Shown: in pieces, positions 54,305 through 62,432 of the stretch | Layout of the letters: each line of letters opens with the position of its first letter | How positions within the stretch are numbered: the stretch's first letter is position 1 | Assembly (NCBI GenBank): GCA_902591925.1 | Contig: CACJCN010000002.1 | Span: forward strand, 62,001 to 126,000 | DNA length: 64,000 nt | Reading direction: 5' to 3' | Source: an uncultured SAR86 cluster bacterium | GTDB lineage: Bacteria; Pseudomonadota; Gammaproteobacteria; Magnimaribacterales; D2472 | Translations under genes and position numbers: made by a program | The notes under the pieces: generated by a model | Databases searched by the model: none | Told to the model about the DNA's origin: nothing | The model's input: only the letters and a program-made list of their open reading frames with translations

Positions 54305-55071
54305 TAAGCTGCAGTATATCCTCCATCACATACATATACTGATCCTGAACAATTTGATGACTCATCAGAACCAAGAAATAATGCCAGATTTGCGATTTCT
54401 TCATTAGTTGAATATCTGTTAGTTGCAACCATGCTATTAACCATATCTACTACAGATGAAGGATCATCTGGATTTAATTGCTCACCTAAAGAAGCCATCA
54501 TTCTATTATCAACAGGTCCTGGTGCTAATGCATTAACTCTAACATTCATCGGACCATTTTCTAAACAAGCTGTTTTAACCATGCCGCACACAGCATGTTT
54601 ACTTGCGATATAAGGACATAATCCATTAAATCCTATCAGTCCAGCTGTTGAAGCAACTGCTATAAAAGAACCACTTTGTTGTTTTTGCATAACAGGAAAG
54701 GCATATTTCATAAATAGCCAAACACCCACTACGTTAATATTAATAACATTATTAAATTCCTCAACAGTGAATTCAGTTAATGGTTTTACAATTCCCTCAG
54801 TACCAGCATTTGCCATCACTATGTCGAGTGAACCAAATTTTTCACATGCATCATTGATAGATTTACTTATTGCTTTTTCATCTTTTGAGTCAGCTATGCA
54901 GGTTATAGCATTAGTTGGATTATTTAAAGAATTCATTAAATTTGTTAATTTTTCCTCTGATCTTCCAACTAAAACAAGATTTGCACCCTCCTCAAGAAAT
55001 CTTTTTGATGTAGCTGAACCTATTCCACCAGTTGCTCCAGTTATAATTGCTGTTTTATTTTTAAGTCTCAA
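54304..55071 (-). CDS. SDR-family NAD(P)-dependent oxidoreductase, second
   Basis: A 255-aa classical SDR: TGATGGIGSATS at residues 12-23, a VMANAGTEG (NAG) motif, the catalytic Ser in AVASTAG, the YIASK active site and the terminal VCDGGYTAA. It starts at TTG (plus 55069-55071), supported by a strong GAGAGGG ribosome-binding site 7 bases upstream; MRLKNKTAIITG is a normal SDR N-terminus. It is coupled to the exported cyclase gene. Not close to the SDR at 453-1220 beyond the family motifs. Confidence 0.9.
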   Translation of the reverse strand: MRLKNKTAIITGATGGIGSATSKRFLEEGANLVLVGRSEEKLTNLMNSLNNPTNAITCIADSKDEKAISKSINDACEKFGSLDIVMANAGTEGIVKPLTEFTVEEFNNVININVVGVWLFMKYAFPVMQKQQSGSFIAVASTAGLIGFNGLCPYIASKHAVCGMVKTACLENGPMNVRVNALAPGPVDNRMMASLGEQLNPDDPSSVVDMVNSMVATNRYSTNEEIANLALFLGSDESSNCSGSVYVCDGGYTAA

Positions 55072-55197
55072 TTTAATTCCCTCTCTTTATTTATCTAAAT
55101 TTAATTTGAAATAATGACTGCCATTTAGTTACATTTATATTTAAAATATTACAAAAAGATGTTTCATACTACAAATTAATATTTTATTTTATATTTT

Positions 55198-56220
55198 ATG
55201 ATTTACTCAGATATTTTAGATACTATTGGGAATACTCCCTCTATAAAAATTAAAAATATCTCTGTGAATGGTACAAATTTATATGTAAAGGCAGAATATT
55301 TTAATCCAGCCAGCTCAGTAAAAGATCGTTTAGCTCTCAGTATTATTAATAATGCTGAAAAAAAAGGTGTTTTAAAAAAAGGTCAAACAATTGTTGAAGC
55401 TACAAGCGGTAATACTGGTATAGGTCTTGCTCTTGTATGTGCCTCAAAAAACTATCCACTTGTAGTTACCATGCCTGATAGTGCTTCAATTGAAAGAAGA
55501 AAATTAATGAGATTTCTTGGAGCAAGAGTATTGCTTACACCAGCATCTGAGGGTGGAACTGGTGCCTACAATAAAGCAAAGAAGTTAGTTGATAAAAATA
55601 AATGGTTTTATGCAAGGCAATTTGAAAATGAAGATAATGCAAAAATTCATGAAGAAACAACAGGAATTGAGATATATGATGATTTTAAAGAAATTGGATT
55701 AGATTATTGGGTTTCTGGATATGGTACTGGTGGAACATTTACTGGTGTTTCAAGATTATTAAGAGAAAAAATGCCAAAAACTAAATTAATCTTAACAGAA
55801 CCAGATGTTGCGCCACTTATCGGTAGTAATAATATTCAAAAAAGAAATTCAGATGGCTCAGCGGCTGAGTCTCATCCATCCTGGAACCCACACCCAATTC
55901 AAGGATGGACAACTGATTTTATTCCTCTTGTACTTCAAGAAGCCATTGATGAAAAATATTATGATGAATTGATACCAGTATCAGGTGATGATGGAATTTT
56001 CTGGTCAACCGAATTGGCAAAAAAAGAAGGAATAATAACCGGCGTCTCTGGAGGCTCAACTTTTGCAATTGCTGTTAAAGTAGCAAAAAAAGCAAAACCT
56101 GGTTCAAATATTTTATGTATGATTCCTGATACAGCTGAAAGGTACATGTCTAGTGTATTATTTGATTCAATTGATTCAGAAATGAACAATGAAGAGATAA
56201 ATTTATATAAATCTGTTTAA
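55198..56220 (+). CDS. cysK: Cysteine synthase (O-acetylserine sulfhydrylase)
   Basis: A 340-aa PLP enzyme converting O-acetylserine and sulfide to cysteine. The PLP lysine is Lys42 in NPASSVKDRLA. TSGNTGIGLALV is the substrate-binding TSGNTG loop, YGTGGTFTGVSRLL binds PLP phosphate, and TGVSGGSTFAI lies near the end. The length is slightly above E. coli CysK (323 aa); a CysM or cystathionine beta-synthase-like role cannot be excluded. It faces cysE tail to tail with a two-base gap, so both cysteine-synthesis steps are encoded side by side. Confidence 0.92.
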   Translation: MIYSDILDTIGNTPSIKIKNISVNGTNLYVKAEYFNPASSVKDRLALSIINNAEKKGVLKKGQTIVEATSGNTGIGLALVCASKNYPLVVTMPDSASIERRKLMRFLGARVLLTPASEGGTGAYNKAKKLVDKNKWFYARQFENEDNAKIHEETTGIEIYDDFKEIGLDYWVSGYGTGGTFTGVSRLLREKMPKTKLILTEPDVAPLIGSNNIQKRNSDGSAAESHPSWNPHPIQGWTTDFIPLVLQEAIDEKYYDELIPVSGDDGIFWSTELAKKEGIITGVSGGSTFAIAVKVAKKAKPGSNILCMIPDTAERYMSSVLFDSIDSEMNNEEINLYKSV

Positions 56221-56222
56221 AT

Positions 56223-56945
56223 TTAAATTTCTTTTGCAGGGATACCAGCAACAGTAGTATTTTTCTTAACATCTTTTAATACAAGGCTTCCTGCGGCTAC
56301 CTTTGCATTCTTCTCAATTGTGATGTTTCCTAAAATGGTACTTGAAGCAAATATTGATACACCTGATTTAATTTTAGGATGTCTATCACCATTCTCAAAA
56401 CCTTTTCCACCAAGCGTAACCCCTTGATATATTGAAACATTTTCATCAATTACAGATGTTTCACCTATAACGACACCTGTAGCATGATCTATCATCACAC
56501 CTCCAGAAATTTTTGCAGCTGGGTGTATATCAACACCAAATATTTCAGATGCTCTATTTTGAAAGAAAAGTGCCATAGTATGTCTATTATCATTCCATAA
56601 ACAATGTGCAGCTCTATATGTAGCTAATCCTTGAAAACCCTTATAAAAAAGAATTGGTGTTGAAAAATACTTACATGCAGGATCATGATCTTTAAAAAAA
56701 ATTAAATCATTAATTAAGTCATCTTCGATATGATCACACTTCTTATATACATCTAGAATAAATTCTTTTATTTTAGAAGATGATAAAGCATCACTATTAA
56801 GTTTTGATGCAAGCACGGAAGCAACCGAATCTGTTAAGTTTTTCTGAGATAAAATTAATTGATTTAAATAAGGCTCAAGCGATGGCTCAGCACCAATTCG
56901 TAGCTTAACTTCATCTTTAATGGTATTCCAAATATTAGTATTCAT
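56223..56945 (-). CDS. cysE: Serine O-acetyltransferase, short C-terminus
   Basis: A 240-aa enzyme making O-acetylserine. It has a helical N-terminal domain (WNTIKDEVKLRIGAEPSLEPYL) and a left-handed beta-helix with catalytic GVDIHPAAKISGGVMIDHATGVVIGET and GVTLGGKGFENGDRHPKI. The protein stops at VAGIPAKEI, about 30 residues earlier than E. coli CysE (273 aa). It thus lacks the flexible tail that docks in CysK, although it still ends in Ile, the residue required for docking. It ends beside the converging cysK-like gene and starts 3 bases after the carboxyltransferase gene upstream on the same strand. Confidence 0.94.
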   Translation of the reverse strand: MNTNIWNTIKDEVKLRIGAEPSLEPYLNQLILSQKNLTDSVASVLASKLNSDALSSSKIKEFILDVYKKCDHIEDDLINDLIFFKDHDPACKYFSTPILFYKGFQGLATYRAAHCLWNDNRHTMALFFQNRASEIFGVDIHPAAKISGGVMIDHATGVVIGETSVIDENVSIYQGVTLGGKGFENGDRHPKIKSGVSIFASSTILGNITIEKNAKVAAGSLVLKDVKKNTTVAGIPAKEI

Positions 56946-56948
56946 AAA

Positions 56949-58349
56949 TTATTCTATGAATAATCCAAAGCCTTCTTGAAGACCAACAACATCATTCCAT
57001 GTGTGTTTATTTAAAGACAGATAATATTCTTTTGATTCTTTGGGAAATAATATGTAATTCAATAAATCTGTCTCTTTATTAGAAAAATCCTTGAGATCAT
57101 TGGATTTACAAAATTCAGAAAAATCTTTTTTATAACTATCGATTGTAAAATTTTCATTGCTTTCGTCTAAAATATTTTTATCAATTTTATTTAAAAGTTT
57201 CTTATTTACTTTTCCTGGAATTTTTCCATATTTGCCATTAACTAAATCAATAAATTCTTTATTTAATGTTTTATATCGTTCGTTATCAAGAACATTCATT
57301 AATGCTTGGGCACCAACTATTTGCGATGATGGAGTAACTAATGGGACATATCCAACATCTTCTCTAATTTTTGGTATTTCATCAATAAGATCTTTCAGTC
57401 TGTCTTGCTTTTTAAGATCAACTAATTGTTTTTCTAAAATACTCAACATACCACCGGGCACCTGATAAAGAAGCATATTAATATCAACACCCCTCATAGA
57501 TCCTTCATATTGAATATATTTAGGTCTTATCGATTGAAAATACTCAGCAATTTTTGTTAATAATTTCATATCAAAAGGGTTGTCTGAGTCTTTATATATC
57601 ATAGAAATGAAACTTTCTGTTGCAGTATGAGCATAAAGATTACTAAAAGATGATATCGAAGTATCAATGTTATCAACACCAGCCTCATATGCCTTTAAAT
57701 TAGTTGCATCAGCTAATCCTGTAGTTGAGTGTGTATGAAGATAAATAGGAATTTTTAAATTTTTCTTAAGTTTTTTTATCAACTCAAAACCAACATTTGG
57801 TCTAAGCAAACCTGCCATATCTTTTATAGCTAGAGATTTAGCTCCTATGTCCTCAATATTTTTTGCTAGAGTAATCCAGTATTTTTCATTATGCACAGGG
57901 CTAGTTGTATAACAGATTGTACCTTGAGAATTCTCTCCCTCTCTATTTACATATTCAATTGAAGATTTAATATTATTTATATCGTTAAGCGAATCAAAAA
58001 TTCTGAATATGTTAATACCCTCTTTGACTGCATTTTTAATGAAAAGAGAAATAACTGAATCATCGTATTCTTTATAGCCAACAAGATTTTTTCCTCTTAA
58101 AAGCATTTGTAACTTGGTTTTTTTTATATGTTTTTTGAATACTTTCAATCTATCCCATGGATTTTCATTTAGATATCTTAAACAACAATCGTATGTTGCA
58201 CCCCCCCATACCTCTAATGAGGAATATCCAACTTTATCTAATAATTTTAGAACCGGTAACATATCACTAGTTTTCATCCTGGTAGCAATTAAAGACTGTT
58301 GTCCGTCTCTTAAAACTACTTCAGTGATATTTGCTTTTTTATTTGGCAT
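56949..58349 (-). CDS. Carboxyltransferase subunit of a biotin-dependent (de)carboxylase, without biotin domain
   Basis: A 466-aa protein of the oxaloacetate decarboxylase alpha / pyruvate carboxylase B / transcarboxylase 5S family. Residues include Asp15 in VLRDGQQSL, Lys176 in LAIKDMAGLL (the carbamylated lysine), and His205 and His207 in YLHTHSTTG (metal). OadA and PycB usually reach about 600 aa with a C-terminal biotinyl domain (MKM). Here the protein ends after the conserved PycA domain (QEGFGLFIE) with no MKM lysine. It may act with a separate biotin carrier and carboxylase elsewhere in the genome. Substrate is pyruvate/oxaloacetate by family. It is grouped with cysE (3-base gap). Confidence 0.88.
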   Translation of the reverse strand: MPNKKANITEVVLRDGQQSLIATRMKTSDMLPVLKLLDKVGYSSLEVWGGATYDCCLRYLNENPWDRLKVFKKHIKKTKLQMLLRGKNLVGYKEYDDSVISLFIKNAVKEGINIFRIFDSLNDINNIKSSIEYVNREGENSQGTICYTTSPVHNEKYWITLAKNIEDIGAKSLAIKDMAGLLRPNVGFELIKKLKKNLKIPIYLHTHSTTGLADATNLKAYEAGVDNIDTSISSFSNLYAHTATESFISMIYKDSDNPFDMKLLTKIAEYFQSIRPKYIQYEGSMRGVDINMLLYQVPGGMLSILEKQLVDLKKQDRLKDLIDEIPKIREDVGYVPLVTPSSQIVGAQALMNVLDNERYKTLNKEFIDLVNGKYGKIPGKVNKKLLNKIDKNILDESNENFTIDSYKKDFSEFCKSNDLKDFSNKETDLLNYILFPKESKEYYLSLNKHTWNDVVGLQEGFGLFIE

Positions 58350-58402
58350 AAATAATAAGATATTATTTTTCTTTACTTATTTTAATTCAAAACTATTAAA
58401 AA

Positions 58403-58428
58403 TAAAAAACCCGTTATGAAACGGGTTT
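58403..58428 (-). terminator. Rho-independent terminator after the cupin gene
   Basis: Read on the minus strand, AAACCCGTT pairs with AACGGGTTT (9 bp) around a TCAT loop, followed by a T-run (TTTTATTTTTA). It ends transcription of the cupin operon and separates it from the carboxyltransferase gene downstream. Confidence 0.85.
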
Positions 58429-58444
58429 ATTGATTTAAATTCAA

Positions 58445-58852
58445 TTAATCTATAAAAACGGTGTGATCCTTGCCAGACTCTGCAACTCTGATTACTAACA
58501 AATCTGAACAAACATCACCTAGATCTGGCGCATCGGTTTCTCCTCCATGAACCCAATCAGATTTTTCAAACCAATATTCATTATTGGAATATTTTTTCCA
58601 CTTACCAGATGATTTTGATTGAGAAACACCATCAAGAACATATACAAGTGTTCCTGCTGCAGGATGAAAATGTTTAGGAACTGTTCCCTGATTACATGTT
58701 TTCCTTCTTTCAACATGCATTTCCATTCCACCACCCATATCAAAAACTTCTGAAGAGACCATTCCTGGAAAAGATTGTTCCTCTGAATGATCATCAGTAT
58801 AAACATCAGTAGCCATAAGTAATAAAAAACTAATTGATAAAAAATATTTCAT
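58445..58852 (-). CDS. Exported cupin-domain protein
   Basis: 135 aa with a signal peptide (FLSISFLLLMATDVYTDDHS). One cupin core, TVPKHFHPAAGTLVYVLDGVSQ (His, His, Glu-like first motif), is followed by a second motif around WVHGGETDAPD, so a metal site could form. Small single-domain cupins of this kind bind or process small molecules. The reaction is unknown. It is preceded by AGGAG and lies 1 base after the uncharacterised secreted protein, forming a two-gene operon closed by a terminator. The 95-aa frame inside it is a shadow. Confidence 0.82.
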   Translation of the reverse strand: MKYFLSISFLLLMATDVYTDDHSEEQSFPGMVSSEVFDMGGGMEMHVERRKTCNQGTVPKHFHPAAGTLVYVLDGVSQSKSSGKWKKYSNNEYWFEKSDWVHGGETDAPDLGDVCSDLLVIRVAESGKDHTVFID

Positions 58853-58853
58853 A

Positions 58854-59585
58854 TTATTCTCCTGTATAAAATTTAACTAATTGAACAAGTTCAACATTTA
58901 TATTCTGTCTGATAGAAGACACATCAGAGGCAAAATCCATGAATTCTTTGGATGAAGTTGCTGACTTAATCCCTTTATCCAATTTATCCATTGAATCAGC
59001 TCCTAAATAGACCATATGAGAAACATATCTATTACCATATGCAATTCTATTCAAACCAAATGAACCATCGAATGTGTTTAATTGAGAACTCATAAATTTT
59101 TTCCATGAATTCATATAGTCAGATTCATGTCCTGGCTCAATATTGAAATTGTATTTTGCAAAAGCAGTATTGTTAGTCCATGCTCTTGCAGCTACTAAGT
59201 TTTCAGATATCCAATTCCATGATCTATCTGTATCTGTGTTATCTTGAAATGATTTAATCATATAAGCAGAATCTTTGCATGATGAGAAAATAGCTCTTCC
59301 TTTTTCCATCATTTCATAATTTTCATATACCACTAAAATAAAATGGCTTGAACCTGAACCACGAAGCGACCATAAACTTACAGCCACGCCAGACTCTTCT
59401 CTCCACTTTTTTGCACAATCAGATTTATCAAACCTATCTAATGCCATCATGAAACTAGCTGGATCTGTTACAGTTAAATAATTAAATTCGGCCACTGTTC
59501 CATCTGAATCCATAGACACTGTTTCATCAGATAAAAGATTTATTGAAGTAATAAATAAAAAAGAAATTATTAATTTTATTAACAT
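58854..59585 (-). CDS. Uncharacterised secreted protein with two ferredoxin-like halves
   Basis: 243 aa with a signal peptide (LIKLIISFLFITSINLLSD). The mature part seems to be an internal duplication: FNYLTVTDPASFMMALDRF ... SSHFILVVYENYEMMEKG and YNFNIEPGHESDYMNSWKKF ... VSHMVYLGADSMDKLDKG. Each half has the beta-alpha-beta-beta-alpha-beta order of dimeric alpha-beta barrels, and the first half holds two cysteines (DC, SSC) that could form a disulfide. I recognise no named family. GGGAGG precedes the ATG; it leads an operon with the exported cupin. Confidence 0.7.
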   Translation of the reverse strand: MLIKLIISFLFITSINLLSDETVSMDSDGTVAEFNYLTVTDPASFMMALDRFDKSDCAKKWREESGVAVSLWSLRGSGSSHFILVVYENYEMMEKGRAIFSSCKDSAYMIKSFQDNTDTDRSWNWISENLVAARAWTNNTAFAKYNFNIEPGHESDYMNSWKKFMSSQLNTFDGSFGLNRIAYGNRYVSHMVYLGADSMDKLDKGIKSATSSKEFMDFASDVSSIRQNINVELVQLVKFYTGE

Positions 59586-59635
59586 AGTTTTTATCCTCCC
59601 AATACATCAGTATTAAATACATTTGAAATTAATTC

Positions 59636-59649
59636 CACATATTTATGTG
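59636..59649. promoter_or_regulatory. Inverted repeat in the divergent promoter region 59586-59740
   Basis: CACATA-TT-TATGTG is a perfect 6+6 inverted repeat, about 50 bases from the minus-strand start at 59585 and 92 bases from the plus-strand start at 59741. A dimeric regulator site is possible. It differs from the TTAnnCA palindrome of the TetR regulon. Confidence 0.4.
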
Positions 59650-59740
59650 TATAAATTGTTTATATATTTTTTTAAATCTTTGTAACGTAATTTAGATATT
59701 TATACTATTATAAAGAATCAATAAATAAGGGAGGATAATT

Positions 59741-60121
59741 ATGGCTGAATATCAAATTTTAAACTTAATGCAAGTAGGCTTTATTCAAAATGCAATGTAT
59801 TTTGTTGGAATGGTTCTATTTACATGGTTAGGTTTTAGAATGGCCAATAATATTTACAACAATCCTGATGCGAATATGCTAGCAAAAGTTTTTACATCAG
59901 TATTTTGTATATTTGTTGCAGCTTTTATGTTTGGAGTAAATCAAATAGGTGCTTCTATATTAGAATCCGCCGTAACTCAACTAAATGAAATTGGGGCAGC
60001 GTCAGGTGAAAGAATGGCTGAATACCTTGATTTTCCACTTGTTGTTGGTTCACCACTTCAAACAGCATTTGTTTTATTTATTCTTGCGTTTCAGTTAGCA
60101 ATAACTTGGTCAAGAAAATAG
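59741..60121 (+). CDS. Small membrane protein, family shared with 45855-46121
   Basis: 126 aa with three hydrophobic segments (AMYFVGMVLFTWLGFRMA; VFTSVFCIFVAAFMFGV; LVVGSPLQTAFVLFILAFQLAI). It has the same motif order as the 88-aa protein at 45855, plus a loop of about 22 residues (LESAVTQLNEIGAASGERMAEYL) between the second and third segments. AGGGAGGAT is a very strong ribosome-binding site and a terminator directly follows, so it is expressed as a single gene and perhaps strongly. Function unknown. Confidence 0.75.
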   Translation: MAEYQILNLMQVGFIQNAMYFVGMVLFTWLGFRMANNIYNNPDANMLAKVFTSVFCIFVAAFMFGVNQIGASILESAVTQLNEIGAASGERMAEYLDFPLVVGSPLQTAFVLFILAFQLAITWSRK

Positions 60122-60132
60122 TTCAATAATAT

Positions 60133-60152
60133 GGGGCCATTTGGCCCCTTTT
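60133..60152 (+). terminator. Rho-independent terminator after the small membrane protein
   Basis: GGGGCC pairs with GGCCCC around ATTT, followed by TTTT. It begins 12 bases after the stop codon at 60119-60121. The track's start at TTG 60141 for the next gene lies inside this hairpin. Confidence 0.85.
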
Positions 60153-60155
60153 AAT

Positions 60156-61019
60156 ATGATCAAAGATAAAAAAATAAGTCAGCTTCTTTGTATATTAATT
60201 TATTTTTTATCTTTTTATGTATCATATATTCTTTTACCAAATTCATTAGATTTTATTTGGTTGAAAATCACAATATGGCACGTTTATGCAACGATCTTTA
60301 TATATATTGGGAGTGTAATACTCAAAAATTCAAGTCTATATGACCCTTTTTGGTCAGTCGCTCCAGTTCCCATAGTTATATATTTAGCATTGAATTCAGA
60401 AAATTCTTTGTTGTTAAAACTCTTAGTTACTATACCAATAATATTTTGGGCAGCTAGATTAACTAGAAATTGGCTTATAAGTTGGAGAGGATTTGAGCAT
60501 GAAGATTTTAGATATATAGATTTAAAAAAAACAAATAAATTTCAAGCTGAGTTCAATAATTTTTTTGGTATACATCTATTCCCAACATTCATTGTAAATA
60601 TTTGTCTGTATCCTCTTATCTATATATTCACTTATGATGTAGAGGTAACGACAAGCTTATACTTCGCATCTATTTTTACATTTCTTGCAGTAGTACTTGA
60701 GACTGTAGCTGATGAACAAATGAGAGGGTTCAGACAAAATCCAGAAAATAAAGGAAAAACTATGAAATACAAGTTATGGAAATATTCTAGACATCCAAAT
60801 TATCTAGGAGAGATTGGGTTTTGGTTTGGTATATTTTTTATGAGTATGAGTTCAGAGTTTGCACCATTCTGGCTAATAATTTGCCCACTAGCCATGTTAG
60901 CATTATTTGTCTTTGCATCATGTCCAATGATGGATGAAAGGAGTCTTAAAAATAGATCGGACTATAAGGAGTATATGGAAAAGACATCTCAATTATTTTT
61001 AATGCCACCAAAAAACTAA
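60156..61019 (+). CDS. DUF1295 / steroid 5-alpha-reductase-like membrane protein
   Basis: A 287-aa integral membrane protein with seven or so helices. YDPFWSVAPVPIVIYLAL and LKYSRHPNYLGEIGFWFGIFFMS (here KLWKYSRHPNYLGE) are the hallmarks of the DUF1295/isoprenylcysteine methyltransferase-like fold, with CPMMDERSLKNRSDYKEYMEKT at the end. Relatives reduce steroid or sterol-like double bonds or have unknown roles. The start is ATG 60156 (MIKDKKISQ); the track's TTG 60141 is in the terminator hairpin. No ribosome-binding site is evident; read-through from 59741 is one way to express it. Confidence 0.87.
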   Translation: MIKDKKISQLLCILIYFLSFYVSYILLPNSLDFIWLKITIWHVYATIFIYIGSVILKNSSLYDPFWSVAPVPIVIYLALNSENSLLLKLLVTIPIIFWAARLTRNWLISWRGFEHEDFRYIDLKKTNKFQAEFNNFFGIHLFPTFIVNICLYPLIYIFTYDVEVTTSLYFASIFTFLAVVLETVADEQMRGFRQNPENKGKTMKYKLWKYSRHPNYLGEIGFWFGIFFMSMSSEFAPFWLIICPLAMLALFVFASCPMMDERSLKNRSDYKEYMEKTSQLFLMPPKN

Positions 61020-61057
61020 ATTTGAGATGAATTAAAATATATGTAATATTATTAAAC

Positions 61058-61477
61058 ATGAACGATACAAATTATGTCCAAAAATTTATTTGGATTTCAG
61101 AAAGAGTCTTATTATTTTTAATTGCCTTAGCTACTATATTTGCAACAACTTCTGAAATAATAAGAATGATTGATGTAAAAATTGTAAATCTGAGTGATTT
61201 ATTTTTATTATTTATTTATGCTGAGGTGCTTGGAATGGTTGCTTCATTTTATGCTAATAACAGAATACCTGTAACTCTTCCACTTATCATTGCAATGACT
61301 GCTTTGACAAGAATGATTATTCTTCAAAGCAAAGATGTTAATGCTATAAATATAATTTATGAAGCAGCAGGCATACTTATACTAGCAATTTCTGCCTATA
61401 TCATGACTCTTAAAGATAAAATTAGTTTAAAAAAACTAATGCTAAGAGAAAAATTAGAAGAATCTGAAAAAGGTTAG
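61058..61477 (+). CDS. PsiE-family membrane protein (phosphate-starvation-inducible type)
   Basis: A 139-aa four-helix protein. WISERVLLFLIALATIFATTSEI opens it, YAEVLGMVASFYANNRIPVTLPLIIAMTALTRMIIL is the conserved PsiE core, and a charged cytoplasmic tail closes it. The function of the family is unknown; in E. coli psiE is induced by phosphate starvation. TATTAT 5 bases before the ATG, with no Shine-Dalgarno, suggests a leaderless mRNA. Confidence 0.82.
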   Translation: MNDTNYVQKFIWISERVLLFLIALATIFATTSEIIRMIDVKIVNLSDLFLLFIYAEVLGMVASFYANNRIPVTLPLIIAMTALTRMIILQSKDVNAINIIYEAAGILILAISAYIMTLKDKISLKKLMLREKLEESEKG

Positions 61478-61487
61478 CTATCTTTTC

Positions 61488-62411
61488 CTAAAACTTTAAT
61501 TCTCTCATTGAATCACAAATCGAATTAAAGTCTTTAATAATTTCATTAATGATTTGTTTTACTGGTTTTATTTCATTTATTAATCCTGATGATTGACCAG
61601 ATAAAGCCGGAGCTGCCTCCATATCACCACCAAAGTATAAATCTTTAATATTTATAAGTGCAGTCATATCCATCTCGCCTTTATCATTAATTTCTTTAGT
61701 TAAGTGTGATTTAAGCGCCCTTATTACTGGTTTTGATTTTTTATTTAATATATATGTACCATCAATACCTGAATCAATAATTTTATTTTTAAAGTTATCA
61801 TGAACTGGACTTTCTAAACTTGAGACAAATCTTGTTCCCATTTGAATGCCCTCCGCTCCTGCAGCAAAAACAGCGGCCATTCCAGCACCATCTGCAATAC
61901 CACCAGCAGCAATTATTGGCAAATCTAAATTTTGTCTTATAGATTGAATGAGAACTAAAATACCGACTTCAATAGGACTTTTAAATCCACCTCCTTCAGT
62001 ACCCTCAACAACAAGACCATCAACACCAGCATTTGCTGCTTTAATCGCACCATCAAGACTAGGGACAGCATGATATACAGTTATTCCTGCATCTTTCAAT
62101 ATACCAACATATTTTGTAGGATCACCAGCAGAAGTTGTTACAAATTTAATACCCGACTCGACACAAAAATTAACCATTGAGTCATCTTTTAAAAATAATA
62201 AAGGTAAATTAACACCAAATGGTTTATTAGTTAGTTCTGACATCATTTGAATTTCTTTTTTACAATTATCGATTTCGCCAGATGAAGTTTCTATTATTCC
62301 CATCCCACCTGCTTCACATACTGCTGAGGCAAGTTGGCTTCTTGCAATCCAACCCATTGGAGCTTGTATAATTGGATATTTAGATCCTGTATGTGCAGTA
62401 ACTCTATTCAT
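61488..62411 (-). CDS. Nitronate monooxygenase / 2-nitropropane dioxygenase-family FMN enzyme
   Basis: A 307-aa TIM-barrel flavoprotein. IIQAPMGWIARSQLASAVCEAGGMGIIE opens it, and GLVVEGTEGGGFK is the family HxGG-like region; Glu stands where NMOs often have the catalytic His (EGTEGGG). IAAGGIADGAGMAAVFAAGAEGIQMGTRF binds FMN phosphate. Related enzymes include enoyl reductases (FabK-like), so nitronate oxidation is not certain. It starts on the minus strand behind the dehalogenase-like gene (21-base gap), probably in one operon. Confidence 0.87.
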   Translation of the reverse strand: MNRVTAHTGSKYPIIQAPMGWIARSQLASAVCEAGGMGIIETSSGEIDNCKKEIQMMSELTNKPFGVNLPLLFLKDDSMVNFCVESGIKFVTTSAGDPTKYVGILKDAGITVYHAVPSLDGAIKAANAGVDGLVVEGTEGGGFKSPIEVGILVLIQSIRQNLDLPIIAAGGIADGAGMAAVFAAGAEGIQMGTRFVSSLESPVHDNFKNKIIDSGIDGTYILNKKSKPVIRALKSHLTKEINDKGEMDMTALINIKDLYFGGDMEAAPALSGQSSGLINEIKPVKQIINEIIKDFNSICDSMRELKF

Positions 62412-62432
62412 TAAGTAATTGTATATTTAAAT

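Noticed and set aside
54767-55114. 115-aa plus-strand ORF across the SDR start
   Set aside because: A shadow of the SDR coding frame running into its upstream region; no motif and no plausible start signal.
60141-60155. TTG start for the DUF1295 protein
   Set aside because: It sits in the GGGGCC/GGCCCC terminator hairpin of the previous gene; ATG 60156 fits better.
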